Part shown: positions 1 to 7,275 of the stretch, in pieces
How positions within the stretch are numbered: the stretch's first letter is position 1
Layout: every line of letters begins with the position of its first letter
Origin: Zoogloeaceae bacterium
GTDB lineage: Bacteria; Pseudomonadota; Gammaproteobacteria; Burkholderiales; Rhodocyclaceae
Reading direction: 5' to 3'
Assembly: GCA_031287525.1 (NCBI GenBank)
Contig: JAITSU010000018.1
Coordinates: 1 to 39,060 of the forward strand
Length of the DNA stretch: 39,060 nt
Translations under genes and position numbers: made by a program
Notes under the pieces: generated by a model
Seen by the model: only the letters and a program-made list of their open reading frames with translations
Told to the model about the DNA's origin: nothing
Database searches by the model: none

Positions 1-1749
1 GAAGACACCACGACCGGCGCAACGGTGAACTACAACGGCTTTCGCAAGAGAAGTTATGTGAATGCCAGCGGCGTCAAAGAGATGAAACTTCTGGGTGACA
101 TTGTCAACAGCAGCCCTGACCTGATCACGAACAGAACCATCGAAAGCAACTTTGATCAGGCGACCGCGCTGGGCGCGTCCACAAATCCGCTTGTCCCGGC
201 GAGCGGGTATGCCGCCAGTTACCTTCTTCGCAAGAAAGCCTTTACCAAATACAAGGATGACATTGATGGCGGCGTGGTGGTGGGGGTCAAGCCGGCGCGT
301 GAGGAAACCGTGCTGGTCGGCGCGGGGGACGGGATGTTGCACGCTTTTGACGAGAAAACAGGGCAAGAGCAATTCGCCTACATTCCGAAGGCGGTGCATC
401 CCATCCTGAAAAAGCTCGCCGACCCGCAATACAGCCAGATCGACACCCTGAAACATTCCTTCTACGTGGATGGCGCGACGGTCAACGAAGATATTGTGCG
501 GGGCGGGAACTGGGCGACTGTGGCGGTGGGTTCCACCGGGCGCAGCGATGGCGGGAGCAGTTACTTCGCCCTGAATGTGGAAAAAGCCTCGACCTTTGGC
601 GCAGGGGACGCGCTCTGGGAATTCTCGGACGCTGAACTGGGCGTGCCGGGGAACGGCAGGGCGGAAATCGCCTTGCTCCCGGATGGCAAATGGTATGCCC
701 TCTTCGGTAACGGCTATGGCAGCGCCAGTGGCAGGGCAGGGCTGTTTCTGGTGGATATCAACTCCGGCGTCGCCAAATTTATTGATACGCTCACAGGGGA
801 TGGCAGTACGCCCAACGGACTGGGTACCCCCTCATTTGTCAATTTCGGGATGAGCGACATGACGATAGAGCCGGGGAGTTCAGTACCCCGTGGCGGCACA
901 GCGCCGCTGGCCTATGCGGGTGACCTTTTGGGCAACGTGTGGAAATTCGACCTGGTCAACAAGACGGCGGAAAAGCTTCTGGTAGCGACAGACGCGGGCG
1001 GAAACCCCCTGCCGATTACCGCCCCTCCAAGGCTTATCCTGGTGGAAAATGACGGCGGTACGACTGGCGTTCAGGTGATTGTGGGCACGGGCAAGTTCCT
1101 TGAGCAATCGGATGTGGAGAACACCGATGTGCAAACGATCTACAGTGTGCGTGACAATTGCGGCATCACGGTGGGGTGTACTCCCTCGACCGCGACACGG
1201 AGCGCCTTGTTCAAGTTTGAGAATATTGTGAGCAAGATTGACTACAAGGTGACCCAAGGCTTCTATCTCGATCTGACCGGCAAAGTTAACGTAGAGGGTT
1301 TGCTGATGGACTTGAAGGGTTCGCGCGTGATTGACAAGGGAACGGAGGCGCTGAAAGAAAAGAGCGCGCAAATTGAGGTTCCCTTCATGCTCCCCAGCGT
1401 CGACCCCTGCGCCAGCGCGGTTGAGGGCTTTAACCTGGAGCTTGACGCGGTCAACGGCAGGATAACGAAAGCGCTGTATGAACCCAAGGGAGAGAACTCT
1501 GTCAATGTTTCGTTGGGGTTTGGCGTAAGCAGAAGCGGGTTTGCGGGTCTCACCCCGCCGATAAGCGGTGGTGTCAACAATGGCGTCGGTCGTAGCGACG
1601 GCTCTCTTGATCTCACCGACAAGGATCATGACAGGGTTGGGGGAGGCAAGTGCGTCTGGACGAAAAACCCGGAAACCGGAAATCTGGAGTGCATTGAAAT
1701 CGCCAGCAGCGAGAAAAGAGGTCGCCAAAGCTGGCGGCAAATCCGGTAA
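1..1749 (+). CDS. pilY1: PilY1-type pilus tip/assembly protein, C-terminal part (5' end outside window)
   Basis: The reading frame is open from base 1, so this is the C-terminal ~582 residues of a larger protein. The hallmark LGDIVNSSP segment near the start and the propeller motif VGAGDGMLHAFDEKTG at about 100-115 are typical of the PilY1 beta-propeller domain. PilY1 proteins sit at the tip of type IV pili, help pilus assembly and adhesion, and often bind calcium. The Asp-rich DLTDKDHD stretch near the C-terminus could be a metal site, but that is inference. A strong terminator 26 bp after the stop ends the unit, so pilY1 is the last gene of its operon. The family call is secure; the missing N-terminus hides any VWA domain. 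Confidence 0.9.
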   Translation, partial: EDTTTGATVNYNGFRKRSYVNASGVKEMKLLGDIVNSSPDLITNRTIESNFDQATALGASTNPLVPASGYAASYLLRKKAFTKYKDDIDGGVVVGVKPAREETVLVGAGDGMLHAFDEKTGQEQFAYIPKAVHPILKKLADPQYSQIDTLKHSFYVDGATVNEDIVRGGNWATVAVGSTGRSDGGSSYFALNVEKASTFGAGDALWEFSDAELGVPGNGRAEIALLPDGKWYALFGNGYGSASGRAGLFLVDINSGVAKFIDTLTGDGSTPNGLGTPSFVNFGMSDMTIEPGSSVPRGGTAPLAYAGDLLGNVWKFDLVNKTAEKLLVATDAGGNPLPITAPPRLILVENDGGTTGVQVIVGTGKFLEQSDVENTDVQTIYSVRDNCGITVGCTPSTATRSALFKFENIVSKIDYKVTQGFYLDLTGKVNVEGLLMDLKGSRVIDKGTEALKEKSAQIEVPFMLPSVDPCASAVEGFNLELDAVNGRITKALYEPKGENSVNVSLGFGVSRSGFAGLTPPISGGVNNGVGRSDGSLDLTDKDHDRVGGGKCVWTKNPETGNLECIEIASSEKRGRQSWRQIR

Positions 1750-1775
1750 GTTGCCCGGTATCTGCGGACAAACCC

Positions 1776-1805
1776 AAAAAAACCCGCCTTCCGGCGGGTT
1801 TTTTT
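1776..1805 (+). terminator. Intrinsic terminator after pilY1
   Basis: CCCGCC (1783-1788) pairs with GGCGGG (1793-1798) around a TTCC loop. The stem is flanked by an A run and a T run that extend it, a classic rho-independent terminator that may work in both directions. Confidence 0.93.
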
Positions 1806-1825
1806 CAGCCTGGTTGATGGGGCTG

Positions 1826-1850
1826 TACTGATGATCTGGCGGAAGCGGTG
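1826..1850. repeat. attL-like copy of the tRNA-Ser 3' end
   Basis: This 25-bp segment repeats 7327-7351 directly with two mismatches (positions 1828 and 1836). Its last 14 bases, TGGCGGAAGCGGTG, are the complement of the 3' end of the tRNA-Ser gene including CCA. Together the two copies bound the mobile element, and this is the displaced copy left at the far end. The similarity stops sharply at 1851. Confidence 0.85.
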
Positions 1851-1942
1851 TCTGCCTTTTCATAGTCCATCGGCGTTCGCGGATGTCAAAAAAACCACTT
1901 TTGAAGCAATGACTTACGTGATTTTCATCGTCCACATTCGTC

Positions 1943-1971
1943 TTGCTAAATTCACTGAAGTCCAGTATTCT
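1943..1971 (+). promoter_or_regulatory. Putative sigma70 promoter of the integrase gene
   Basis: TTGCTA (1943-1948) and TATTCT (1966-1971) are separated by exactly 17 bp. They lie 38 bp upstream of the integrase start, just inside the attL-like repeat. Confidence 0.5.
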
Positions 1972-2008
1972 ATGATGGTCAAGACGATGGGCAGGAGTTC
2001 GACGGAGA

Positions 2009-3265
2009 ATGCCAAAAATTGCAAAGAGGCTGACGGCGCTAGAAGTCGCCAGTCTGAAAAAAAAGGGGCTTCACGCCGTTGGCGGGGAGGCAGGACTGTA
2101 CCTCAGAATCGCCGAGGCGAGTAGAGGCTGGATTTATCGTTTCTCGATGGGTGGCAAGCGGTTTGACTGCGGGCTAGGCAGGTATCCAACCGTTTCGCTG
2201 GAAGCGGCGCGGGCGACGGCGGCGGCGCAACATCTGAAAATTCGGGATGGCATCAACCCGATTGAAGAACGGGCGACAAAACGGGCGGAAAAGAAGCTGG
2301 CTGTCCTGAAGAACAAAACCTTCCGGGAATGCGCCACGCTCTACGTAGAGGCGCAGCGCGACGGCTGGCGGAATCCGAAACACGCAAAGCAATGGGAGTC
2401 GACGCTGGCGACCTACGCCTTCCCTGTGCTCGGTGGGCTGCCTGTGTCCCGGATAGACACAGGTCTGGTTCTGGCTGTGCTGCAACAGAAGACACAGGGG
2501 CGGGATGAGCAAAGCGGCGAGTTCTGGAAGGTAAAGAACGAAACCGCGAGCCGTCTGCGCGGGCGAATCGAGGCGATTCTGGACTGGGCAAGCGTCCGAA
2601 AATATCGAACAGGAGACAACCCGGCGCGGTGGAGCGGGCATCTTGAGCATGAACTGCCCAAACCCGGCAAAGTGCAGGACGTGCAGCATTACAAGGCTTT
2701 GCCTTACGCGGAAGTCGGGGAGTTTGTCCGAAAGCTGCGAAGTCTGGACGGTGTGCCGTCCGCTAAAGCTCTAGAATTCCTGATTTTGACGGCTGCTCGC
2801 TCCGGGGAAGTCCGGGGCGCGACTTGGGAAGAAATCGACTTGGAAAAAAAGGTATGGACGGTTCCCGCCAAGCGAATGAAGGCAGGTCAGGCGCACAGAG
2901 TTCCGCTTTCCGACGCTTCGCTATCGCTTCTACGCTCGCTGCCTCGCATTGAGGGGACGAATCTGCTTTTCCCGTCCGTCAAGAAAAACGTGGCGATGTC
3001 AGACATGGTTTTTTCCCAGCTACTCGCCAGAATGGGATACGACATTACCGCGCACGGTTTCCGTAGCACATTCCGCAAGTGGGGCGGCGAACAAACGAAT
3101 TATCCAAGGGATGTGATGGAACACGCGCTGGCGCACAAAGAACCCGATCCGGTAGTTGAGGCGTATTCACGAACAGATTTGTTCAAAAAACGCATCAGGC
3201 TAATGGATGATTGGGCGATGTTTGCCGAAAAAAACAACGCGGAAGCCCCCTGCGCGCCCCTGTGA
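2009..3265 (+). CDS. int: P4-type tyrosine recombinase/integrase
   Basis: Site-specific recombinase that would integrate and excise the element at the tRNA-Ser gene. The N-terminal ~95 residues have the arm-binding (DUF4102) layout with GLYLRIAEASRGWIYRF. The catalytic domain shows R264 in TAARSGEVRG, a Lys near 288-291 (PAKRMKAG), H349 and R352 in TAHGFRSTFR, H376 in LAHK, and the nucleophile Y386 in VEAYSRTD. All catalytic residues are present and the 418-aa length is normal for the family, so it looks intact. AGGAG (1993-1997) precedes the ATG. It lies beside the left repeat and faces into the element, converging on the relaxase gene. Usually such an integrase lies next to the tRNA; here it is at the opposite end. 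Confidence 0.93.
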   Translation: MPKIAKRLTALEVASLKKKGLHAVGGEAGLYLRIAEASRGWIYRFSMGGKRFDCGLGRYPTVSLEAARATAAAQHLKIRDGINPIEERATKRAEKKLAVLKNKTFRECATLYVEAQRDGWRNPKHAKQWESTLATYAFPVLGGLPVSRIDTGLVLAVLQQKTQGRDEQSGEFWKVKNETASRLRGRIEAILDWASVRKYRTGDNPARWSGHLEHELPKPGKVQDVQHYKALPYAEVGEFVRKLRSLDGVPSAKALEFLILTAARSGEVRGATWEEIDLEKKVWTVPAKRMKAGQAHRVPLSDASLSLLRSLPRIEGTNLLFPSVKKNVAMSDMVFSQLLARMGYDITAHGFRSTFRKWGGEQTNYPRDVMEHALAHKEPDPVVEAYSRTDLFKKRIRLMDDWAMFAEKNNAEAPCAPL

Positions 3266-3304
3266 GCGATTTTTTTCGTTTTGGCTACCTTCCCCCTTGG
3301 GTAA

Positions 3305-3421
3305 GTGAAACCAGACGGCACAGCCGCCGCGTAAATGGCTGCTGGCTGGGTTTTTAGCCAGCAGACAGGCTTTACGCGGACGCTGGATGCGTTCTTTGCA
3401 TCCAGCGGTCTGGTCGTTCAC
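3305..3421. other. Three-way-junction inverted-repeat structure between int and the relaxase gene
   Basis: Outer arms GTGAA+ACCAGAC (3305-3316) pair with GTCTGGT..TTCAC (3408-3421) with a 2-nt bulge. Inside are two further stems. In the first, CCGCGTAAA/TTTACGCGG (3327-3335/3371-3379) encloses CTGCTGGCT/AGCCAGCAG (3339-3347/3356-3364). The second is CGCTGGATGC/GCATCCAGCG (3381-3390/3398-3407). No T run follows, so it is not a simple terminator. It could be a single-strand initiation site, a structured RNA or a bidirectional transcription block. Confidence 0.6.
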
Positions 3422-3483
3422 CACAGCGCGGCGACGCCGCCGCGACTGTTGGCGTGGCTGCCATCAATGGATTTTCCGGCGCA

Positions 3484-5115
3484 TCACATGCTCGGTCCGT
3501 CGTAGTCGTCGCGCTCTGCTCGCTCTGCTTCTTGCTGCTTCCGTTCCGCTGCCTGGATGCGCTCTGCTTCTTGCTGCTTCCGTTCCTGCTCTCGAACTTT
3601 AGCATAATCAGATTCTGCCTCGCGGGCTTTCAACTCAGCCGCATTCAGACTTTCGGTGGCTTGCTTCAAGGCCGCTCGGGCTTCCGCTGCCAAAGTTTTT
3701 GCTTTTTCGGCAGTCTGCTCCAGGGCGTCCAACTCGGGTAACTGATAGTTCCCCGCGTCCCTCGCTCGAACGTTTTGTTGTCGTGCCATTCGCCGCAGGC
3801 TCGCTAAAAATCCGTTGATATCGTTTCCTGCCCGATACGTTTCCACAGCGTTGTCTGCTTTTTCGGCGGCGGCGCGGGCTTCTCCGGCTTCTGTTTCGAC
3901 CTTGTAGTATCGTTTGCGAGCTTCATCAGCGAAATAATTGGTTGCAGTGACACCCATTGAATTTGGTTTTTCATCGCGGTCTGAAATTTCAACATCGGTC
4001 ATCGCCGCCAATTTGCCTAAATTTTCCCCCGCTAAGCAGCGATTGCATATTTTCATGCGTTCGCCATCTCCGACTACATCAAAACTTCCCCATTTTTTTT
4101 GCGCCAATCTTAATGACGAGAGAATAGCATATTCATCATATGACATAACATCAATTTGCTTACCGTTTCGTCGGTCAATTAAAACCGGTTCTGAATTGCC
4201 TCTCGCAAAATACATAATATCTCCGCCATCGTCACGATTGGAATAACCGGCGATCTGAAAATATGAATTTGAGGGCTTTGCATGCGGCGGCGCGATTACG
4301 GACAAGTAATCATTTTTACCGCCCCCACCAAATTTGTTCTTCAGGGCAGCAGCAATATCAGTGGCAATTTTTTTGGTATTTTCCGAGAAAGTAATTTCAG
4401 TCATGTTTTCACCTTTTATTGCAGTTTCAAGAATTGAAATTTCGGCTTTTGCCCGCCGAAGTTCGCTGACAGATTTTTGACGTTGTTCACGTTTTTTCTT
4501 ATAAAATTTCCCCGCCTTCGGCACTGCCGGACCGATTTTTTCTTCAGGGAATTCGGATGGGGCAAAATCAAAATCCGGCACAACGCGCCTGACATGCTCT
4601 TTGTATTTTTCCCGCATTTTTCCGGGCATTTCTCTACTATTCCACTCTCTATTTTTTGCCACGCCGCCACGTTCAGGATTTTTAGCATTGCCCTTTTTGA
4701 AAAAATGCTTGGGCGTTTCTCGCTGGATTCCATCAAGTTGACGTTCCGAGAACATCAGATGAAGATGCGGATTAGGGAGACCATCGGAAGCCGGTTTATT
4801 ATGAATGGCAAGACGGTATACATAGTCTTTTCCAAAAATATCTTGGGCAGCGTCTTGCGCCCATTTCACGGGGTCTTCGGCTTCGCGCGGAATTGACCAT
4901 TCCAACTCGGTATAAACCCGCCCATTTGCCCGCTCATTTAGGTCAGCCGATAGCCAAAAATCAGCGCCATTTTTAGCCCAGATTGGTAAATTTTCATCAA
5001 CACAAAAAATAACGTCCGGGCGGGTTCCAAATTTACCGTTACCGGCGATATAATCAGCGTGGCTTAATCCTTTTCCCCTGCCGCGCACCTTAAAGCCGGT
5101 GTGTTCGTTAGCCAT
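3484..5115 (-). CDS. MobA/MobL-family relaxase (MOBQ type)
   Basis: Mobilization relaxase, expected to nick the element at oriT and pilot the strand into a recipient through a helper conjugation system. The 543-aa product starts GFKVRGRGKGLSHADYIAG, with Y22 a candidate nicking tyrosine. It has the metal-binding motif III, H105 plus NPHLHLMFSER (115-125, H117 and H119). Residues ~400-540 are a charged, Glu/Ala-rich coiled coil. No helicase or primase motifs are evident, so it is smaller than RSF1010 MobA. GGAG lies 9 nt before the ATG. Base composition becomes distinctly AT-rich towards its 5' end. It is followed by the three-way-junction structure and preceded by the oriT candidate, which fits its role. 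Confidence 0.85.
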   Translation of the reverse strand: MANEHTGFKVRGRGKGLSHADYIAGNGKFGTRPDVIFCVDENLPIWAKNGADFWLSADLNERANGRVYTELEWSIPREAEDPVKWAQDAAQDIFGKDYVYRLAIHNKPASDGLPNPHLHLMFSERQLDGIQRETPKHFFKKGNAKNPERGGVAKNREWNSREMPGKMREKYKEHVRRVVPDFDFAPSEFPEEKIGPAVPKAGKFYKKKREQRQKSVSELRRAKAEISILETAIKGENMTEITFSENTKKIATDIAAALKNKFGGGGKNDYLSVIAPPHAKPSNSYFQIAGYSNRDDGGDIMYFARGNSEPVLIDRRNGKQIDVMSYDEYAILSSLRLAQKKWGSFDVVGDGERMKICNRCLAGENLGKLAAMTDVEISDRDEKPNSMGVTATNYFADEARKRYYKVETEAGEARAAAEKADNAVETYRAGNDINGFLASLRRMARQQNVRARDAGNYQLPELDALEQTAEKAKTLAAEARAALKQATESLNAAELKAREAESDYAKVREQERKQQEAERIQAAERKQQEAERAERDDYDGPSM

Positions 5116-5173
5116 TTGTCATTGCTCCGTGTACGAGAAATTTTGCTTTTGGTTTTGCCCCCGGCAGGGCGCG

Positions 5174-5229
5174 TCGTTTCTCACTTTGTGAGAAACGAGG
5201 TATCGCGCATCCTGAGCCAGCTCAGGATG
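5174..5229 (+). other. oriT: Candidate origin of transfer (oriT), RSF1010/R1162-like
   Basis: An 11-bp stem with a 3-nt loop (5174-5184/5188-5198) contains GTTTCTC...GAGAAAC and is followed by GGTATCGCGCATCC. RSF1010-type oriT has a GTTTCTC/GAGAAAC hairpin followed by a GGTAA..GCGC nick region, which is established knowledge. A second perfect hairpin, CATCCTGAGC/GCTCAGGATG (5208-5217/5220-5229), abuts it. It lies 58 bp upstream of a MOBQ-type relaxase gene, the normal oriT position. The exact nick base is inferred, not shown. Confidence 0.6.
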
Positions 5230-5279
5230 GCTTTTAGCGTGGCGGCAAAAAAAGCGGGGTTCGGGGCGCATAATTTTGT

Positions 5280-5543
5280 TTAATTTATTTTGCCGCCGCC
5301 GCTCAAAGTCGCGCGGGCTTCGGCTAATTTTTCCGCGAAAATTTTTTTTGGCATTTTGACGGGGCGATTTTCAGGGAAAACCGGCAGCGGTATTTTAAGC
5401 CATTTATATATGCTGCTGACATATGGACGGCGATTACCTAATTGGGCAAGCCATTTTTCAATTTGGTCTGGCGTCGCCCGCAACGCCGCCCATTGTTCCG
5501 CATCTCGCTCGTTTTCGATTATTATCCTTGAATCGGGTGTCAT
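5280..5543 (-). CDS. Small mobile-element protein, unknown function
   Basis: An 87-aa product that I do not recognise. The N-terminal half is acidic with ENERDAEQWAALR. The middle segment PDQIEKWLAQLGNRRPYVSSIYKWL could form a helix-turn-helix, and the C-terminal part is Lys-rich with a terminal Gly run. It is the gene nearest the oriT candidate and is co-directional with the relaxase, the usual place of relaxosome accessory proteins. A DNA-binding helper is therefore a reasonable inference only. The upstream gene ends 3 bp before it, indicating one operon. Confidence 0.6.
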   Translation of the reverse strand: MTPDSRIIIENERDAEQWAALRATPDQIEKWLAQLGNRRPYVSSIYKWLKIPLPVFPENRPVKMPKKIFAEKLAEARATLSGGGKIN

Positions 5544-5546
5544 TTT

Positions 5547-5798
5547 TTATTCTCCTTTTTTATTCCAGTTTTGGAATGCTATTTTATCCTGTTCACGTTC
5601 CAAAACTGGCAAAATTTGTGTAACGATTTCAGGCGCATTTTTCAAAATCCAGCCGCCGATAATTATCTTACGGCGATGTTCCAGTTTTATATTTTTTTTG
5701 CTGAATTTAGAATATCCGGCGATTCTATTTTTAATTTCATTTTGGAATTCTTTTAATTGCTTTACCGAAAACGCCGAAAGGTCAATTTTATTTGACAT
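5547..5798 (-). CDS. Small basic protein, possible MobC/TraD-like accessory factor
   Basis: An 83-aa basic protein whose segment EHRRKIIIGGWILKNAPEI recalls the RR..xxGG..xK pattern of small TraD/MobC mobilization accessory proteins. The similarity is short, so the assignment is tentative. The N-terminal LSAFSVKQLKEFQNEIKNRI looks helical. The start overlaps the end of the upstream gene by 11 bp, implying translational coupling. It is AT-rich like its neighbours and unlike the chromosome. Confidence 0.6.
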   Translation of the reverse strand: MSNKIDLSAFSVKQLKEFQNEIKNRIAGYSKFSKKNIKLEHRRKIIIGGWILKNAPEIVTQILPVLEREQDKIAFQNWNKKGE

Positions 5799-6330
5799 TT
5801 TTACCCTCGCTGTTCATAACATTTTGTTGATTATTTTCGGCAAGATTTATTTGAACATTTAATTGTTCTATTCTCTCTATTTTTACTATTTTTAGTTGCT
5901 GAATAACTGTTTCAGTCAATTCGCTCAAAATCGCCTTTTCGATTTCGGCGAACGCGGCATTACGGTGAACAGGATTGGTGCTGTATTCATATTTTGCCAC
6001 TGCAACTTGCGTGTCTGATATTTTGTCTCTAATTGATACTTTTTCAATTAACTTATAATTATTACTTCGTCCATATCTTTCTTTTTTTATGTATTCTTTT
6101 TCAATCAAAATTTTCAACAAACGATTTATTTGGTCTTCGCTTAAACCTGTTTTTTCTGTGATTTTTTTGATTGACGGAAAAGATGTGCCGTCATTTTTGT
6201 TTGAATATCTTTTTATCACAAGATATATTTTAATTGCATTTCCGGGAATCAAGATAAAATCATCGGAATCAATCATGTTATATAATTGATATAACTGCAT
6301 TAAATCCGCTTTATATTCATTTGATTCCAT
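5788..6330 (-). CDS. Winged-helix/HTH protein, possible replication initiator or regulator
   Basis: The 180-aa product has a clear HTH_36-like domain at about 30-95: a helix at NAIKIYLVIKRYS, then FPSIKKITEKTGLSEDQINRLLKILIE, then a wing with YIKKERYGRSNNYKL. This fold is common at the N-terminus of plasmid and phage replication initiators and in regulators. The C-terminal half (TEIE/QLKIVKIERIEQL) is helical and may dimerise. The start lies 1 bp after the alpA stop and the end overlaps the next gene, so it sits in the middle of a four- or five-gene operon. With the iterons nearby, an initiator role is possible, but that is inference. Confidence 0.65.
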   Translation of the reverse strand: MESNEYKADLMQLYQLYNMIDSDDFILIPGNAIKIYLVIKRYSNKNDGTSFPSIKKITEKTGLSEDQINRLLKILIEKEYIKKERYGRSNNYKLIEKVSIRDKISDTQVAVAKYEYSTNPVHRNAAFAEIEKAILSELTETVIQQLKIVKIERIEQLNVQINLAENNQQNVMNSEGKNVK

Positions 6331-6331
6331 T

Positions 6332-6544
6332 TTATTTATTCTCGTTTGTTTGTTGTTTTTGTCCGGCGACGCGCTCGGAAATCCAGCGATTTACATCGCT
6401 TTCCAACCAGCCCGCCATCCTCCCCCAAATTTTTATATTTTGGGGAAATTTTCCATCTTTTTGCAACTTGTATATCAATGCTTTTGACATACCAGTCAAC
6501 AAAATCACATCGGGCAATCGCAATAATTTAGTTTGGCATTCCAT
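6332..6544 (-). CDS. alpA: AlpA-family excisionase/transcriptional regulator
   Basis: A 70-aa MerR-like helix-turn-helix protein. LLRLPDVILLTGMSKALIYKL is followed by KFPQNIKIWGRMAGWLESDVNRWISER, the standard AlpA signature. These proteins activate integrase genes or act as directionality factors for P4-type elements. An in-frame ATG lies 25 codons upstream, but the ATG at 6544 has GGAG 7 nt before it, and the family begins near here, so I chose it. It is the first gene of the leftward operon, preceded by paired operators and a terminator-like hairpin. Confidence 0.88.
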   Translation of the reverse strand: MECQTKLLRLPDVILLTGMSKALIYKLQKDGKFPQNIKIWGRMAGWLESDVNRWISERVAGQKQQTNENK

Positions 6545-6632
6545 GTCGGTCTCCGTTGATTTCGGGGGGGTTCCCTGAATCAATTTTAGTCGCCCGCCGC
6601 CGCCGCGCAAGCCATGCAAAATGCAATTTCAT

Positions 6633-6664
6633 TTTTGTCAAAACAACAAAAATTTTTGTCAAAA
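6633..6664 (-). promoter_or_regulatory. Paired palindromic operators with -35-like boxes upstream of alpA
   Basis: The 11-bp palindrome TTTTGTCAAAA occurs at 6633-6643 and 6654-6664, exactly 21 bp (two helical turns) apart. On the minus strand each contains a perfect TTGACA. A regulator bound here would cover the promoter of the alpA operon. No convincing -10 box is visible. Confidence 0.5.
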
Positions 6665-6692
6665 ATCGACATTTTTTTGACTTTGAAAAAAG

Positions 6693-6718
6693 AAAAGCCG
6701 CGCAACTGCGCGGCTTTT
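6693..6718. terminator. Bidirectional hairpin terminator upstream of the alpA promoter region
   Basis: AAAAGCCGCGC (6693-6703) pairs with GCGCGGCTTTT (6708-6718) around an AACT loop, with A-rich and T-rich flanks. It separates the alpA operon from the repeat region. Confidence 0.7.
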
Positions 6719-6726
6719 CGAGGGAT

Positions 6727-6739
6727 TTGGTTAAACCAA
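6727..6739. repeat. 13-bp palindrome, possible operator
   Basis: TTGGTT-A-AACCAA is a perfect palindrome between the terminator hairpin and the iteron region. A protein-binding site is plausible; nothing more can be said. Confidence 0.35.
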
Positions 6740-6879
6740 AAAAAGATATAAAGTTAGACCAAAATGATGCAAATATTCACTTGGAATGCCCCATTTTTTG
6801 CTCGAAATTCCCCCCGGAAGCCAGCAAAATCGGGGCTTGCTGAAATATGTAACAATTAGTAAAAAGGTGGGCGCAAAAA

Positions 6880-6966
6880 ATGCAAAACTTTGACAAAATC
6901 GACAGAATAAGAGAAATGCAAAACTTTAACGGAATTAACAAAAAAAGAAGAATGCAAAACTTTAAC
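6880..6966 (+). repeat. Iteron-like direct repeats, exactly 36 bp apart
   Basis: ATGCAAAACTTT(A/G)AC occurs at 6880-6894, 6916-6930 and 6952-6966, with starts exactly 36 bp apart. The intervening 21 bases of the first two units are also partly alike, with GAC/AAC triplets. Iteron arrays of this kind bind replication initiators. No gene of convincing quality overlaps it. Confidence 0.75.
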
Positions 6967-6985
6967 GAATGTGGCTGAATGTGGT

Positions 6986-7063
6986 TGACATGCGGTGACA
7001 TGCGGGCGAAAAGCGGTAACATGCGGCAAGATGCGATAATATGACAAATAAATATGACAAATA
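6986..7063 (+). repeat. 10-bp repeats followed by tandem AT-rich 13-mers (origin-like)
   Basis: T(G/A)ACATGCGG occurs at 6986-6995, 6996-7005 and 7017-7026. It is followed by the perfect tandem 13-mer AATATGACAAATA at 7038-7050 and 7051-7063. AT-rich tandem 13-mers beside protein-binding repeats resemble the unwinding region of replication origins. Confidence 0.6.
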
Positions 7064-7070
7064 GGATAAT

Positions 7071-7124
7071 AACCCGTACTGGTGCGGGTATCTTTGCACA
7101 AAAATACCCGCACCAGTACGGGTT
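7071..7124. repeat. Perfect 21-bp inverted repeat with 12-nt loop
   Basis: The left arm (7071-7091, beginning AACCCGTACTGGTGC) is the exact reverse complement of the right arm (7104-7124), with a 12-nt loop. No T run follows. It directly abuts the AT-rich 13-mers and may be part of an origin, a recombination site or a transcription block. Confidence 0.8.
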
Positions 7125-7158
7125 GTATACTAAAGTATAATATAAATACTTAAAGATA

Positions 7159-7201
7159 GCCGCGCTGCGGCGCGGCGTCGCCCCGCCCGGCAGGGCGGGG
7201 C
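7159..7201. repeat. Two adjacent GC-rich hairpins
   Basis: GCCGCGC/GCGCGGC (7159-7165/7170-7176) and GCCCCGCCC/GGGCGGGGC (7180-7188/7193-7201) stand side by side. They contrast sharply with the AT-rich DNA just upstream. Confidence 0.6.
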
Positions 7202-7250
7202 TCCTACCCCGTCCTGCCGGACGGCGGTAAACCGAATTCGCATAAAAGCA

Positions 7251-7275
7251 AAGGCTGCCTGCGGCAGCCTTTTTT
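7251..7275 (+). terminator. Intrinsic terminator near the right end of the element
   Basis: AAGGCTGCC (7251-7259) pairs with GGCAGCCTT (7263-7271) and is followed by further T residues. It would stop rightward transcripts before the tRNA-Ser gene. Confidence 0.8.

Noticed and set aside
880..1935. Long minus-strand frame (351 aa) opposite pilY1
   Set aside because: It lies antisense to a clear PilY1 frame, crosses its terminator, and has a composition typical of an antisense shadow in GC-rich DNA.
3387..3741. Plus-strand small frames overlapping the relaxase 3' end
   Set aside because: Leu/Cys-rich translations antisense to the relaxase coiled-coil coding repeats; no ribosome site.
5208..5229. 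Intrinsic terminator reading for the CATCCTGAGC hairpin
   Set aside because: No T run follows on either strand, and its place next to the oriT-like hairpin suggests a different role.
6880..6966. CRISPR-like array
   Set aside because: The repeats are only 15 bp with 21-bp partly similar spacers, there are three units, and no cas gene is near. Iterons fit better.
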